Source: Qipengyuania sphaerica (GTDB lineage Bacteria; Pseudomonadota; Alphaproteobacteria; Sphingomonadales; Sphingomonadaceae). Taken from it: DNA of 64,000 nucleotides. This document shows, piece by piece, positions 45,201 to 54,794 of this stretch (its first letter is position 1; each line of letters opens with the position of its first letter). Below the pieces are notes generated by a model, which was given only the letters and a program-made list of their open reading frames with translations, was not told the DNA's origin and made no database searches. The stretch covers positions 868,001-932,000 of the forward strand of contig NZ_JAIGNR010000001.1 in assembly GCF_019711595.1 (NCBI RefSeq), read 5' to 3'. The translations under genes were made by a program, and so were the position numbers.

Positions 45201-45686
45201 ATGACCAAGATTCATCATCGGATCATCGCCTTGATCCCGATCGCAACTGCGACCGCGTGCGAGGCTGCTGAGCCAGAGCCATTCGTCCTTCGCTGTTCCG
45301 GCTGGGAAATCGGCGTTGGCGGCGAGCTCGAAGGCAAGAAGATTGGTGTTTACGAGGTCAGCTATGGTTTCCCGGCCAGTGGTGAGGAGCTCTACATGAC
45401 GGTCTGGAAGGAGCGCTGGGCCTGGTGCTCCACTTGCAAGTTCGAACGGAGAAGCGGTGAGATTACGATTGTCGATAGTTACGAATTCCAAGAGGGTTCA
45501 GGCCCGCTGTTCGATGGCGGGTCTTGGCGTCGGACGACGCAAATAGGCGCCGACCTGCAATTCAGCGGCCGGTATGATGCCTTCAAGAAAGATCGCGGCG
45601 CCAAGCCAATATTCGCAAGACGTTTCGAGGGCACTTGCGAGAGGGAAGCGGTAGATCACCCGCCGCCTTGGCTCTTGCGCGATTGA
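45201..45686 (+). CDS. Exported protein, unknown function
   Basis: A 161-residue protein with ATG 45201 preceded by a G-rich stretch. The N-terminus (MTKIHHRIIALIPIATATAC) ends with a cysteine that could be a lipobox, so it may be a lipoprotein or simply exported. The C-terminal part is rich in aromatic residues and contains WAWCSTCKFERRSG with a CxxC. No family recognised. It starts 65 bases after the permease stop. Confidence 0.6.
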   Translation: MTKIHHRIIALIPIATATACEAAEPEPFVLRCSGWEIGVGGELEGKKIGVYEVSYGFPASGEELYMTVWKERWAWCSTCKFERRSGEITIVDSYEFQEGSGPLFDGGSWRRTTQIGADLQFSGRYDAFKKDRGAKPIFARRFEGTCEREAVDHPPPWLLRD

Positions 45687-46036
45687 CGCCAACCGCCCGG
45701 ATTAGGTCCTAGGATGATCCTGCACTCTTATACGATGTCGGGAAATAGTTCTCCGGGGTGGGCTACTACAATGGCAGAATCCTGCGATCAGGATTTACGT
45801 CGGGGGCGGATAAAAAATAGTAGAAACAGGGTATTAAGCGCGGATTAGGCAATTTCGCGGCCCTTGCCATGGTCCCTCCCTTTTTTTGTGCCGTGATTGA
45901 TCCTGGATCCCCGGCTGTGAATTCGGTGCTTCTCGCCATGAACCCTTGCGTGCCTGGTGCTGTCCCATCCTTAAAGGGCAGCCCTGGCCGAAACATTCCG
46001 CCTACCTCGCACGTTCACATCCGAACGGAGAAATTT
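45687..46036. other. Intergenic region upstream of ku
   Basis: 350 bases without a well-supported gene. There is a 34-codon minus-strand ORF (45766-45870) with GGGAGGG only 3 bases before its ATG, which I judge weak. A T7 run is at 45881-45887. I saw no alphaproteobacterial SOS box (GTTC-N7-GTTC) ahead of ku. No hairpin terminator or repeat stands out. Confidence 0.6.
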
Positions 46037-46867
46037 ATGGCGGCTCGTGCGTATTGGCAGGGACAGATAAGGCTGGCGCTGGTTTCGATACCGGTGGAAA
46101 TTTACTCGGCAACCAAATCCGGTTCGAGGATCAGCTTCAACCAGATCCACGAGCCTAGCGGAAAGCGTATTTCCTACGAAAAGGTCGTGCCGGGTATAGG
46201 TCCGGTAGACCGCGACGAGATCATTCGCGGCTACGAGATTTCGAAGGGCAGTTACGTTCTCCTGGAAGACGAGGAGATCGAAGCAGTAAAAATCGAGAGC
46301 AAACGCACACTGGAACTGGTGCAGTTCGTGGATGCCTGCGAGATCGACCCGCTCTATTTTGAGAAGCCCTATTACGTAGCACCGCAGGACGAGCTCGCCG
46401 AAGAGGCGTTCATCGTGCTGCGCGAGGCGCTGCGCAAAGCGAAAAAGGTAGCTTTGGGCCAGCTTTCGGTCCGGGGGCGGGAAAAGCTGGTCGCGATCAA
46501 GCCATGTGGAAAGGGACTGCTCCTCGAAACCCTCCGCTATGCCGACGAGGTGCGCGCTGGCCAAAGCTTCTTCGACGATATCGATGAGGCCAAGCCCAAG
46601 AAGGAACTGCTCGACCTTGCCAACACGCTGATAGAACAGAAGAGCGCGCCTTTCGACGCGAGCGAGTTCAATGACCGTTACGCTGAGGCGCTGAAGAAGC
46701 TGATCGACAAGAAAGCCAAATCGAGGAGCAAGAAGGCTGTCATCGAGGACGTTGACGATCCGGATGTCTCTTCTGGTTCCAATGTCATCGACCTGATGGC
46801 TGCGCTCAAAAAGTCGGTCGAAAGCGACAAGGCGAAAAAACCGTCCAAGCGTCGGAAATCTGCCTGA
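46037..46867 (+). CDS. ku: Non-homologous end joining protein Ku
   Basis: A 276-residue Ku homodimer subunit that threads onto DNA ends and recruits LigD. The core begins RAYWQGQIRLALVSIPVEIYSAT and has ISFNQIHEPSGKRISYEK and EDEEIEAVKIESKRTLELVQFV, matching bacterial Ku. The C-terminal basic tail (KAKKPSKRRKSA) is a normal DNA-binding extension. The start is ATG 46037. The next gene, ligD, starts 3 bases after the stop, forming the two-gene NHEJ operon. Confidence 0.96.
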   Translation: MAARAYWQGQIRLALVSIPVEIYSATKSGSRISFNQIHEPSGKRISYEKVVPGIGPVDRDEIIRGYEISKGSYVLLEDEEIEAVKIESKRTLELVQFVDACEIDPLYFEKPYYVAPQDELAEEAFIVLREALRKAKKVALGQLSVRGREKLVAIKPCGKGLLLETLRYADEVRAGQSFFDDIDEAKPKKELLDLANTLIEQKSAPFDASEFNDRYAEALKKLIDKKAKSRSKKAVIEDVDDPDVSSGSNVIDLMAALKKSVESDKAKKPSKRRKSA

Positions 46868-46870
46868 CCC

Positions 46871-49327
46871 ATGGCAGCGCGCAAGGACCTCCTGGCCGAG
46901 TACAACGCCAAGCGGGACTTCAAGCAAACGCCCGAGCCTGCGGGAAAGCGACAGGGCAGCAAGTCGGGCGACCTCTTCATCGTCCAGAAGCACGACGCAA
47001 CCCGGCTGCATTGGGATTTGCGGCTGGAGTTGGACGGCGTGTTGAAGAGCTGGGCGGTGACCAAGGGCCCCTCTTCGGATCCGGACACCAAACGCCTGGC
47101 GGTGCGAACCGAGGACCACCCCCTGTCCTATGCAGAGTTCGAAGGCGTTATTCCCAAGGGGGAGTATGGCGGCGGAACCGTCATGCTGTGGGATCGCGGA
47201 AACTGGGCGCCCATCGAAGGCAAGAGCGCAAGAGATCTCGACAGGGGCCACCTCCACTTCACGCTTCAAGGCGAACGGATGCGCGGCGAATGGCTGCTGA
47301 TCCGCCTAAAAAAGAAACCGGGCGAGAAGCGCGAGAACTGGCTTTTGCGCAAGCTGCAGGATGACCACGCCGAAGCGGGCGACGCTTTGGTGCAGCGCGA
47401 ACTGACCAGCGTGGCGACCGGTCGTTCCATGGCGGAAATTGCGGCCGGCAAGGACGCTCGGCGCCCCAGATCAGGTGCGACGAAACCCCGCGCCAGAAAA
47501 GCTGCGCCGTTGCCCAAGTACCGAAAGCCCCAGCTTGCCACTCTGGTAGACGAGGTGCCGGCGGGCAATCGCTGGATGCACGAGATCAAATTCGATGGCT
47601 ACCGCGCGCTGATCGCGGTGCAGGGCAAGGACGTGCGTATCTACACGCGGAACGGGAAGGACTGGACGGACAAGTTTGGCCCGCTGGTCGATGCCATCGC
47701 TGCGCTCGACTTGCCGTCGGCGTTGATCGACGGGGAGATCGTGGCGCATGACGCCAAGGGCAATCCTGATTTCTCCACACTGCAAAAGGTTTTGAAAAGA
47801 GGGACAGGGTCACAGCAATCGTCCGACAAGTTGGCCCTGCATACATTCGACCTTCTGGAACTGGAGGGTGAGGACCTGACCGCCCTTTCGAATATCGAGC
47901 GCAAGGAACGGCTCGAGGCCCTGCTTGCAACTGCACAGCCGCCAATCCATGTCGCCGACCACGTCTTGGGGGCGGGCGAAAAGCTGTACCGGGCGATGTG
48001 CGAAGCGGGGCAGGAAGGTATCATCTCCAAGACCGTTGACGGCAAATATTCGGGGCGAAGGTCCACAGCTTGGGTGAAGGTTAAATGCACGCGCCGGCAA
48101 GAATTCGTCATCATTGGCTGGAAGGCGTCGAGCGCCAAGGGTCGTCCTTTCGCGTCGCTCCTGCTTGCCCAGCACGAGGGCGGCGAACTGGTCTACAAGG
48201 GCAATGTAGGCACTGGCTTTTCTGCCGACGATCTGGACGACCTTGCTGGCAAAATGAAACGTCTTGAGCGCAAGACTTCGCCTGCCGAAGTCGACGAGGC
48301 ATGCGCTGGCAAGGTGACATGGGTGACACCGAAGCTGGTTGCGGAGATCGCGTTCTCCGAATTCACCGCAGACGGGAACGTGCGTCACGGTAGCTTCCTA
48401 GGACTGCGCGGAGACAAGGCTGCGGAAAAGGTCGTGCCCGAAACACCCACTCGCGCGCGTAAGAAAGATGACGTCGCTATCTCGAGCCGCGACCGGGTGA
48501 TCTTTCCCGACAGTGGTCAGACTAAGGGGGAACTCGCCGATTATTATGCGGCAATCGCACCGGTCATGCTGCCCTTCGCTGCGCGTCGTCCCGTCAGCTT
48601 GGTCCGATGTCCGCAGGGGAGGGCTAAGAAGTGCTTTTTCCAAAAGCATGACAGCGGCGCTTTCGGCGATGCCGTCCATCACGTGCCGATCCGGGAAAGG
48701 GACGGCGGGCACGAGGATTACCTCTATGTCGAAGACCTGCGCGGGCTTCTGCAATGCGTCCAGATGGGAACGATCGAGTTTCACGGCTGGTCGGCACGGT
48801 CGGATGATGTCGAGAAACCCGATCGTATGATCTTCGATCTCGATCCCGACGAGGGGCTGGATTTTAGCGGAGTGAAGAAGGCTGCGCGCGATATTCACGA
48901 CCAACTCGCCGATCTCGGCCTAACCAGTTTCGCCATGCTTTCAGGCGGCAAGGGTGTCCATGTCGTGGTGCCACTGACGCCGGGCCACGACTGGGATCAG
49001 CACAAGGATTTTGCCCGCAGATTTTCTGAAGCGCTGAGCCTTGCCGAACCGGAGCGTTTCACCGCGAGTATGAGCAAAGCCAAGCGCAAGGGGCGCATTT
49101 TCATTGATTGGCTGCGGAACCAGCGAGGCGCGACGGCAGTGCTGCCTTATTCAGCACGCGCTCGGTCCGGAGCGCCAGTTGCCGTTCCTGTCACATGGAA
49201 CGAACTCAAAGAGATGGATAGCGCAAAGCCTTTTTCCATCGATCAAGCAGATACGCTCTTGCGGCGTGCTACGTCGAAAGCGCTCCATGGCTGGGGCTTT
49301 GCGGACCAGCACCTTCCGGACTTCTAA
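46871..49327 (+). CDS. ligD: DNA ligase LigD (PE-ligase-polymerase)
   Basis: An 818-residue multidomain NHEJ enzyme. An N-terminal 3'-phosphoesterase (about 1-165) has FIVQKHDATRLHWDLRLELDG, with its conserved histidine and aspartate. An ATP-dependent ligase in the middle has the AMP-binding lysine K240 in EIKFDGYRAL. A C-terminal primase-like polymerase (about 530-818) has MIFDLDPDEGLDF and SGGKGVHVVVPL. The PE-LIG-POL order is the Pseudomonas type, unlike the POL-PE-LIG order of mycobacteria. It is coupled to ku. Confidence 0.96.
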   Translation: MAARKDLLAEYNAKRDFKQTPEPAGKRQGSKSGDLFIVQKHDATRLHWDLRLELDGVLKSWAVTKGPSSDPDTKRLAVRTEDHPLSYAEFEGVIPKGEYGGGTVMLWDRGNWAPIEGKSARDLDRGHLHFTLQGERMRGEWLLIRLKKKPGEKRENWLLRKLQDDHAEAGDALVQRELTSVATGRSMAEIAAGKDARRPRSGATKPRARKAAPLPKYRKPQLATLVDEVPAGNRWMHEIKFDGYRALIAVQGKDVRIYTRNGKDWTDKFGPLVDAIAALDLPSALIDGEIVAHDAKGNPDFSTLQKVLKRGTGSQQSSDKLALHTFDLLELEGEDLTALSNIERKERLEALLATAQPPIHVADHVLGAGEKLYRAMCEAGQEGIISKTVDGKYSGRRSTAWVKVKCTRRQEFVIIGWKASSAKGRPFASLLLAQHEGGELVYKGNVGTGFSADDLDDLAGKMKRLERKTSPAEVDEACAGKVTWVTPKLVAEIAFSEFTADGNVRHGSFLGLRGDKAAEKVVPETPTRARKKDDVAISSRDRVIFPDSGQTKGELADYYAAIAPVMLPFAARRPVSLVRCPQGRAKKCFFQKHDSGAFGDAVHHVPIRERDGGHEDYLYVEDLRGLLQCVQMGTIEFHGWSARSDDVEKPDRMIFDLDPDEGLDFSGVKKAARDIHDQLADLGLTSFAMLSGGKGVHVVVPLTPGHDWDQHKDFARRFSEALSLAEPERFTASMSKAKRKGRIFIDWLRNQRGATAVLPYSARARSGAPVAVPVTWNELKEMDSAKPFSIDQADTLLRRATSKALHGWGFADQHLPDF

Positions 49328-49385
49328 AAGTTCATCCTCGGACACCTTTGGTCGTTTGACGGTTCTAAGGGGAAAGGAGGCGCGC

Positions 49386-49891
<506 letters not shown>

Positions 49892-49895
<4 letters not shown>

Positions 49896-50875
49896 GGCCG
49901 TTCCAATACACTCGCGCGCCTTCGCTGACCGAAGCGTCGAACCTGACCGCAGGCGAGGATGCGCTTGCCATTGCCGGTGGAACCAACCTGCTCGACCTCA
50001 TGAAGCTGCAGGTGGAAACGCCCGGTCAGCTGGCCGACATCAACCGGCTTGGCTTTGCGGACATCGAGGCCACGGACGACGGCGGCCTGCGTCTTGGCGC
50101 GCTTGCCACAAATACCGACACCGCTGTCCATCCGCGCGTGCGCTCCGACTATCCGGTCCTGTCGCGAGCGATCCTGGCCGGAGCGACGCAGCAACTGCGC
50201 AACAAGGCCACCAATGGCGGCAATCTGTGCCAGCGCACGCGATGCTTTTACTTCACGAATATCGACCAGCCTTGCAACAAGCGCGAACCGGGCAGCGGCT
50301 GCGGGGCAATCGACGGCATCGCGAAACTCCACGCTATCCTTGGCACGAGCAACCAGTGCATTGCGACCTATCCGGGCGACATGGCCGTGGCACTAAGCGC
50401 GCTTGGCGCGGCAGTGGAGATTTCCGGCGAAAAGGGTGAGCGCAGCGTCCCAGTGCGCGATTTCCACTTGCTCCCGGGCGATACGCCGTGGATCGAGAAT
50501 GTGCTCGAAGCGGGCGAGATCATCACCGGCATCGTTCTTCCGGCACCAGTGGGGGGCACGCAAATCTATCGGAAGGTGCGCGAGCGTTCGTCCTATGCCT
50601 TCGCGCTGGTTTCCGTCGCCGCCATCATCGAACTGGCCGATGGGAAATTTTCCCGCGCAGACCTCGCCTTCGGCGGTCTGGCGCATAAGCCGTGGTTTGA
50701 TCCGCGTATTGGAGAATGCCTGTTAGGCCAGCCTCCTTCAGCCGCACTGTTCGAAAAAGCAGCCGATATCCTGCTCGAAGATGCGCGAGGTTACGGCGAG
50801 AACGATTTCAAGATACCGCTGACGCGGCGCACGCTCCACGCCGTCCTGGCGCAAGTGACGGGGGATGCAGCATGA
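49892..50875 (+). CDS. Molybdenum hydroxylase, FAD subunit with extra 4Fe-4S (PaoB-like)
   Basis: A 327-residue subunit with FAD-binding AIAGGTNLLDLMKL (26-39). Four cysteines, C113, C118, C128 and C137 (NLCQRTRC, QPCNK, GSGCGAI), match the position of the additional [4Fe-4S] cluster in PaoB, which ordinary xanthine dehydrogenase FAD subunits lack. ATG 49892 overlaps the preceding stop by 4 bases. It is the electron-out subunit of the complex. Confidence 0.93.
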
Positions 50876-53061
50876 CGGTTCACTTCAAGCAGGACGAACC
50901 CGACAATTCCAACCGGCTCGATCGCATGAAGCAGGGTGTGCTGGGCAAGCCGCTGCCGCGCATCGAGGGACTGGCCAAGGTAACCGGGACCGCGCCCTAT
51001 GCCGCCGAATATCCCATCGAGAATTGCACAGAGGGTGTGCTGGTCACAGCGACGATCACGCGCGGCGAGGTTACCTCCATCGATCACGAAAGCGTGCTGA
51101 CCATGCCCGGCGTCATAGCGGTGGTGGACAACGAGAAGCTCTGCACCCGCGCGGCGCAGGGCACGGCCAACGAAGCGCCCATGCAGGGGCCGAAACAGGT
51201 CTGCTACTGGGGCCAACCGATCGCTCTCGTGGTTGCTGAAACCTTCGAACAGGCGCGCGACGCGGCGAAGCATCTGAAAGTCGACTATCGCGAGGAGGAG
51301 GGCGCGCCCATCGATCCGGGTGCGGTCGAGCCGGAAGAGCAGGAAGATGAGACAGTCCACCAAGGCGACTTGGCGCATGCCATGGCCGACGCGGCGCACA
51401 GCGTCGATGTAACCTACACCACCAGGGGGCATGCGTCCGCTGCCATGGAGCCGCATGCCGCAATCGCCCAGTGGGACGGCGACAAGCTGACCGTCTACGC
51501 CGCGCTCCAGATGCTCAATTACAATATCACGGAGCTCGCCGATGCGCTCGATATGGAGGAGGAGAACATCCGCCTCATATCGCGCTTCGTCGGGGGCGGA
51601 TTCGGTTCCAAGCTGGGTATCAGCGAAGAGGTGGTCGCAGCCGCGCTGGCAGCGAAACAGATTGGGCGGCCCGTCCGGGTCGTGCAGTCGCGGCAGCAGG
51701 TTTTCCAGACCGTCATGCGCCGCAGCGAAACCACCCAGCGCTTGCGCCTGGCGGCTGACGAAAACGGGAAGCTCACTGGCTTCGGCCACGAAGCGCTGGT
51801 CTCCAACCTTCCCGGCGAGGATTTTGCCGAGCCCGTTCTGCAATCCTCGCACTTCCTTTACGACGGCGAAAACCGCGAACTTATGCTCAAGGTTGCCCGC
51901 ATCCACCGCATGACGGCCGGATCGGTGCGCGCTCCGGGCGAAGCGGTGGGTATGCCGGCACTCGAAGGCGCGATGGATGTGCTGGCGGAAAAGGCCGGTC
52001 TCGATCCGGTCGAGCTCCGCCTGCGCAATATACCCGAGAAGGATCCCGAAGAAGACCTGCCGTTCTCTTCTCACAAGCTCGCCGAATGCCTGAAGCAGGG
52101 TGCGGAGGCTTTCGGTTGGGACAAGGGCCCCCGCAAACCGCGCCAGCGGCGTGAGGGCGAGTGGTGGATAGGCACTGGCATGGCCAGCGCCGCAAGGGTG
52201 CACAATATTGCCGAGGCCAAGGCCCGGGTCACGCTGAAGGCCGACGGCACGGCGCTGGTCGAAACCGACATGACCGACATCGGCACCGGGACTTACACCA
52301 TCCTTGCGCAGATTGTCGGGGAGATGCTGGGGCTCGATCCCGAACGGGTTCTGGTCGAACTGGGCGATACCCGCCACCCGCGCGGGCCCGGCTCGGGCGG
52401 CAGTTGGGGCGCAGCCTCTATCGGTTCGGCGGTCTATGTCGCGTGCAAGGCGATCCGCGAGGAACTGGCCGCGAAAACCGGCACGAGCGAGGAAGAACTC
52501 GAGTTGCGAGAAGGCGAGGCAGGTACCGGGGAGGCTTTGACCGACCTTCTCGAGGGCGAGGACCTCGCCCGCGAAGGGCATTACGAGCCGGGCGATATCG
52601 AAGACGATTACACAGCCTCAGGTTTCGGCGCCTTCTTCGCAGAGGTGCGCGTCAATCACTACACCGGCGAAACCCGCGTCGATCGGATGCTCGGCGCATT
52701 CGGCTTTGGGCGCGTCCTCAACGCCAAGACCGCTCGCTCGCAATGCATCGGCGGCATTACCTGGAGCATTGGTGTAGCATTGACCGAGGCGCTGGAATTC
52801 GATCCACGCGACGGACACCTCGTCAATTGCGATCTCGCCGAATACCACGTTCCCGTTCATCGCGACGTTCCCGACCTTGAAGTCGTGCTGGTGGAAGAAC
52901 GCGATGGCGCGGCCAGCCCGATCCAAGCGAAGGGCATCGGTGAACTTGGCATGTGCGGAGGCGCGGCAGCTATTGCCAACGCGATCTACAACGCCTGCGG
53001 GGCTCGGATATACGATTATCCGATGACGCCTGATCGCGTTCTCGAAGCCATGCCAGAATGA
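50872..53061 (+). CDS. Molybdenum hydroxylase, molybdenum-binding subunit (PaoC-like)
   Basis: A 729-residue catalytic subunit binding the molybdopterin cofactor. It has GKPLPRIEGLAKVTGTAPYAAEY, HASAAMEPHAAIAQW, SRFVGGGFGSKLG and RAPGEAVGMPALEGAMD. The C-terminal KGIGELGMCGGAAAI carries the conserved catalytic glutamate. The closest type I recognise is aldehyde oxidoreductase PaoC. It overlaps its neighbours by 4 bases on both sides. The native substrate (aldehyde or aromatic N-heterocycle) is not evident. Confidence 0.94.
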   Translation: MTVHFKQDEPDNSNRLDRMKQGVLGKPLPRIEGLAKVTGTAPYAAEYPIENCTEGVLVTATITRGEVTSIDHESVLTMPGVIAVVDNEKLCTRAAQGTANEAPMQGPKQVCYWGQPIALVVAETFEQARDAAKHLKVDYREEEGAPIDPGAVEPEEQEDETVHQGDLAHAMADAAHSVDVTYTTRGHASAAMEPHAAIAQWDGDKLTVYAALQMLNYNITELADALDMEEENIRLISRFVGGGFGSKLGISEEVVAAALAAKQIGRPVRVVQSRQQVFQTVMRRSETTQRLRLAADENGKLTGFGHEALVSNLPGEDFAEPVLQSSHFLYDGENRELMLKVARIHRMTAGSVRAPGEAVGMPALEGAMDVLAEKAGLDPVELRLRNIPEKDPEEDLPFSSHKLAECLKQGAEAFGWDKGPRKPRQRREGEWWIGTGMASAARVHNIAEAKARVTLKADGTALVETDMTDIGTGTYTILAQIVGEMLGLDPERVLVELGDTRHPRGPGSGGSWGAASIGSAVYVACKAIREELAAKTGTSEEELELREGEAGTGEALTDLLEGEDLAREGHYEPGDIEDDYTASGFGAFFAEVRVNHYTGETRVDRMLGAFGFGRVLNAKTARSQCIGGITWSIGVALTEALEFDPRDGHLVNCDLAEYHVPVHRDVPDLEVVLVEERDGAASPIQAKGIGELGMCGGAAAIANAIYNACGARIYDYPMTPDRVLEAMPE

Positions 53062-53912
53062 TGCTGGCTGATTATTCGAGTGAAATCGTGCGCGACGAGG
53101 ACCACCTCGCGCTGGCCGCAGCGTGCCAGCCGGGCGTCGGGCTTTGTACCATCGTTGGGATCGAGGGCAGCTTTTCGAGGCGCCTCGGAGCGCAGCTGGC
53201 GGTCCTGCCGGATGGCACAACCGTTGGCGATCTCGCCGATGGCTGTCTGGAAAGCCAGTTGGCAAAGGACATAACGCAATGCGCAGAACGGCGCGTTGCG
53301 CGCTATGGACGGGGATCCTCCCGGATCGATTTTCGCCTGCCGTGCGGAGGCGGGCTTGATATCCTGCTCGATCCGAAACCGGATCGCGCGGCCTGTCGAT
53401 CCGCCCTTGAAGCGCTGCAGTTGCGTCGCCCGGCCCGGCTTGCAATCGAAAGCGAAGGCCCTCTGCTGAACCGTAGCTATCTGCCTTCGTTGAAACTCGT
53501 CGTCCTGGGGGAGGGGCCGGAACTCGAGACCGTGGCTTCCCTCTGCTCGGCCATGAGGATCGATGTGGAAGTTTATTCGAGAGATGACCTCGCTCTCGGC
53601 CAAGCGGCGCCAAACGTACGTTTCGATCCCTGGACCGCCTGCCTCTTGCTGTTCCATGACCACGAGTGGGAATTGGCCCTGCTCGAACAGGCGCTGGCGA
53701 GCGAGGCGTTTTACGTAGGAGCGCAAGGCGGAGAAAGGGCGCGGAGCGATCGGACACTGGCGCTTGCCGCGCGCGGCGTTCCTGAGGAGCAGATCGCGCG
53801 CCTGACAAGCCCGATCGGGCTGATGCCGGCCTGCAAGTCGCCGCGAACCCTTGCGCTGTCGGCGCTGTCCGAAATCGTCGGTCGCTACGAGCAGATGCGT
53901 GCCGTCACCTGA
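53058..53912 (+). CDS. XdhC family maturation factor (PaoD-like)
   Basis: A 284-residue chaperone that binds molybdenum cofactor and helps load it into molybdenum hydroxylases. It has GLCTIVGIEGSFSRRLGAQLAVLPDGTTVGDLADGCLESQL at about 28-68, the XdhC pattern. A later Rossmann-like half follows (LKLVVLGEGPELETVASLC). The start overlaps the molybdenum subunit stop (AATGATG). This confirms that the operon codes for a molybdenum enzyme needing assistance. Confidence 0.92.
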   Translation: MMLADYSSEIVRDEDHLALAAACQPGVGLCTIVGIEGSFSRRLGAQLAVLPDGTTVGDLADGCLESQLAKDITQCAERRVARYGRGSSRIDFRLPCGGGLDILLDPKPDRAACRSALEALQLRRPARLAIESEGPLLNRSYLPSLKLVVLGEGPELETVASLCSAMRIDVEVYSRDDLALGQAAPNVRFDPWTACLLLFHDHEWELALLEQALASEAFYVGAQGGERARSDRTLALAARGVPEEQIARLTSPIGLMPACKSPRTLALSALSEIVGRYEQMRAVT

Positions 53913-54465
53913 ACTGAAGACCGGCGTGGTACTTCTTGCCGCTGGGCAAGGGACACGGTTTGGCGGCAGTAAGCTCAAGGCACAATTTCGCGGACGCGCC
54001 CTGTGGGAATGGGCCGCGGAAACTGCAGAGCGTATCGATCCAAACGAGCGCCTTCTCGTGGTTGGCCCAAATAGCCCGATCAAGGGTCGGACGGGATGGA
54101 GGGTGGTCGAAAACCCTGAAGCACAGCAGGGCATGGGCACCTCGATCGCTGTGGGAGTGCGCGCCCTGACCGATTGCAATCGCGCGATCGTCATGCTCGC
54201 CGACATGCCGCTCGTTTCGCACACGCATCTGGCCCAGCTTGTCACAACTCAAGGCGTGGGTTTCACTCGATACCCTGATGGCACGGCAGGGTGTCCGGCA
54301 ATTTTCCCGAGATCGGCTTTTGAACAGCTGGAAGGTCTGACAGGCGAGCAAGGTGCCCGCAGTCTCGAGTTTGGTGAGGCCGAACTCGTCTCTCCACCAG
54401 ACTGGCGAGAGCTGGCAGATGTCGATACGGCTCGAGATCTCGAAAGATTGACAAACGCGCCCTAG
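53899..54465 (+). CDS. MobA-like nucleotidyltransferase
   Basis: A 188-residue protein from GTG 53899 of the MobA-like NTP transferase fold: GVVLLAAGQGTRFGGSKLKAQ (8-28), VMLADMPLV. It belongs with MocA-type enzymes that attach CMP or GMP to the molybdenum cofactor. The gene overlaps the XdhC stop by 14 bases. Its place in the operon suggests it makes the cytosine dinucleotide form of the cofactor for the PaoC-like subunit. Confidence 0.88.
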   Translation: MPSPELKTGVVLLAAGQGTRFGGSKLKAQFRGRALWEWAAETAERIDPNERLLVVGPNSPIKGRTGWRVVENPEAQQGMGTSIAVGVRALTDCNRAIVMLADMPLVSHTHLAQLVTTQGVGFTRYPDGTAGCPAIFPRSAFEQLEGLTGEQGARSLEFGEAELVSPPDWRELADVDTARDLERLTNAP

Positions 54466-54605
54466 AAATTGGCGCCTCTACCAACATTGGTTGGTGAAGG
54501 GCCTGACTATTGTTTCCGCTCGTTCGCGGATTTGGGGCGAATACGGGGGGTTTAGCCTCTTGAAAAGAGTTAGACATCGAGAACGCTGGAGATGGCTGAT
54601 TTGCG

Positions 54606-54622
54606 TTACTTCTGAGAAGTAA
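54606..54622 (-). repeat. Hairpin just downstream of tRNA-Asn
   Basis: TTACTTC/GAAGTAA, a perfect 7-bp stem with a 3-base loop, starts 2 bases after the tRNA CCA end in the transcribed (minus) direction. There is no T-tract, so it may serve in 3' end processing or partial termination. Confidence 0.45.
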
Positions 54623-54623
54623 A

Positions 54624-54698
54624 TGGCTCCCCGAGTTGGATTCGAACCAACGACCAAGTGATTAACAGTCACCTACTCTACCGCTGAGCTATCGGGGA
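54624..54698 (-). tRNA. tRNA-Asn (GTT)
   Basis: The 75-base gene reads 5' TCCCCGATAGCTCAGCGGTA ... GGTTCGAATCC ... TCGGGGAGCCA on the minus strand. The 7-bp acceptor stem TCCCCGA/TCGGGGA, discriminator G and encoded CCA are complete. The anticodon is GTT in the CTGTTAA loop context, decoding AAC/AAU. D-arm, variable and T-arm features (GGTTCGAATCC) are normal. Confidence 0.96.
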
Positions 54699-54719
54699 GC
54701 AACCCGAAGGCAGGCCGCG

Positions 54720-54748
54720 CGTATATGGACGTGATATGGGTTTTGCAA
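54720..54748 (-). promoter_or_regulatory. Candidate tRNA-Asn promoter
   Basis: On the minus strand TTGCAA (54743-54748) and TATACG (54720-54725) are separated by exactly 17 bases, placing a start about 15 bases before the mature tRNA. Confidence 0.5.
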
Positions 54749-54757
54749 CCCGGCTTT

Positions 54758-54782
54758 TGCAGATTTTTGCGCTGCATCTGCA
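54758..54782 (-). repeat. Inverted repeat just after nadK
   Basis: TGCAGAT/ATCTGCA forms a 7-bp stem with an 11-base loop, 12 bases beyond the nadK stop; no T-tract follows. It may slow read-through towards the tRNA. Confidence 0.35.
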
Positions 54783-54794
54783 ACACAGCCCAAA

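Noticed and set aside
45766-45870. 34-codon minus-strand ORF in the gap before ku
   Set aside because: The ribosome site is too close to the ATG and the product has no recognisable feature; kept only as part of the gap description.
50791-52581. Minus-strand open frame of 596 codons opposite the molybdenum subunit
   Set aside because: Antisense shadow with no domain signatures; the sense gene has full catalytic motifs.
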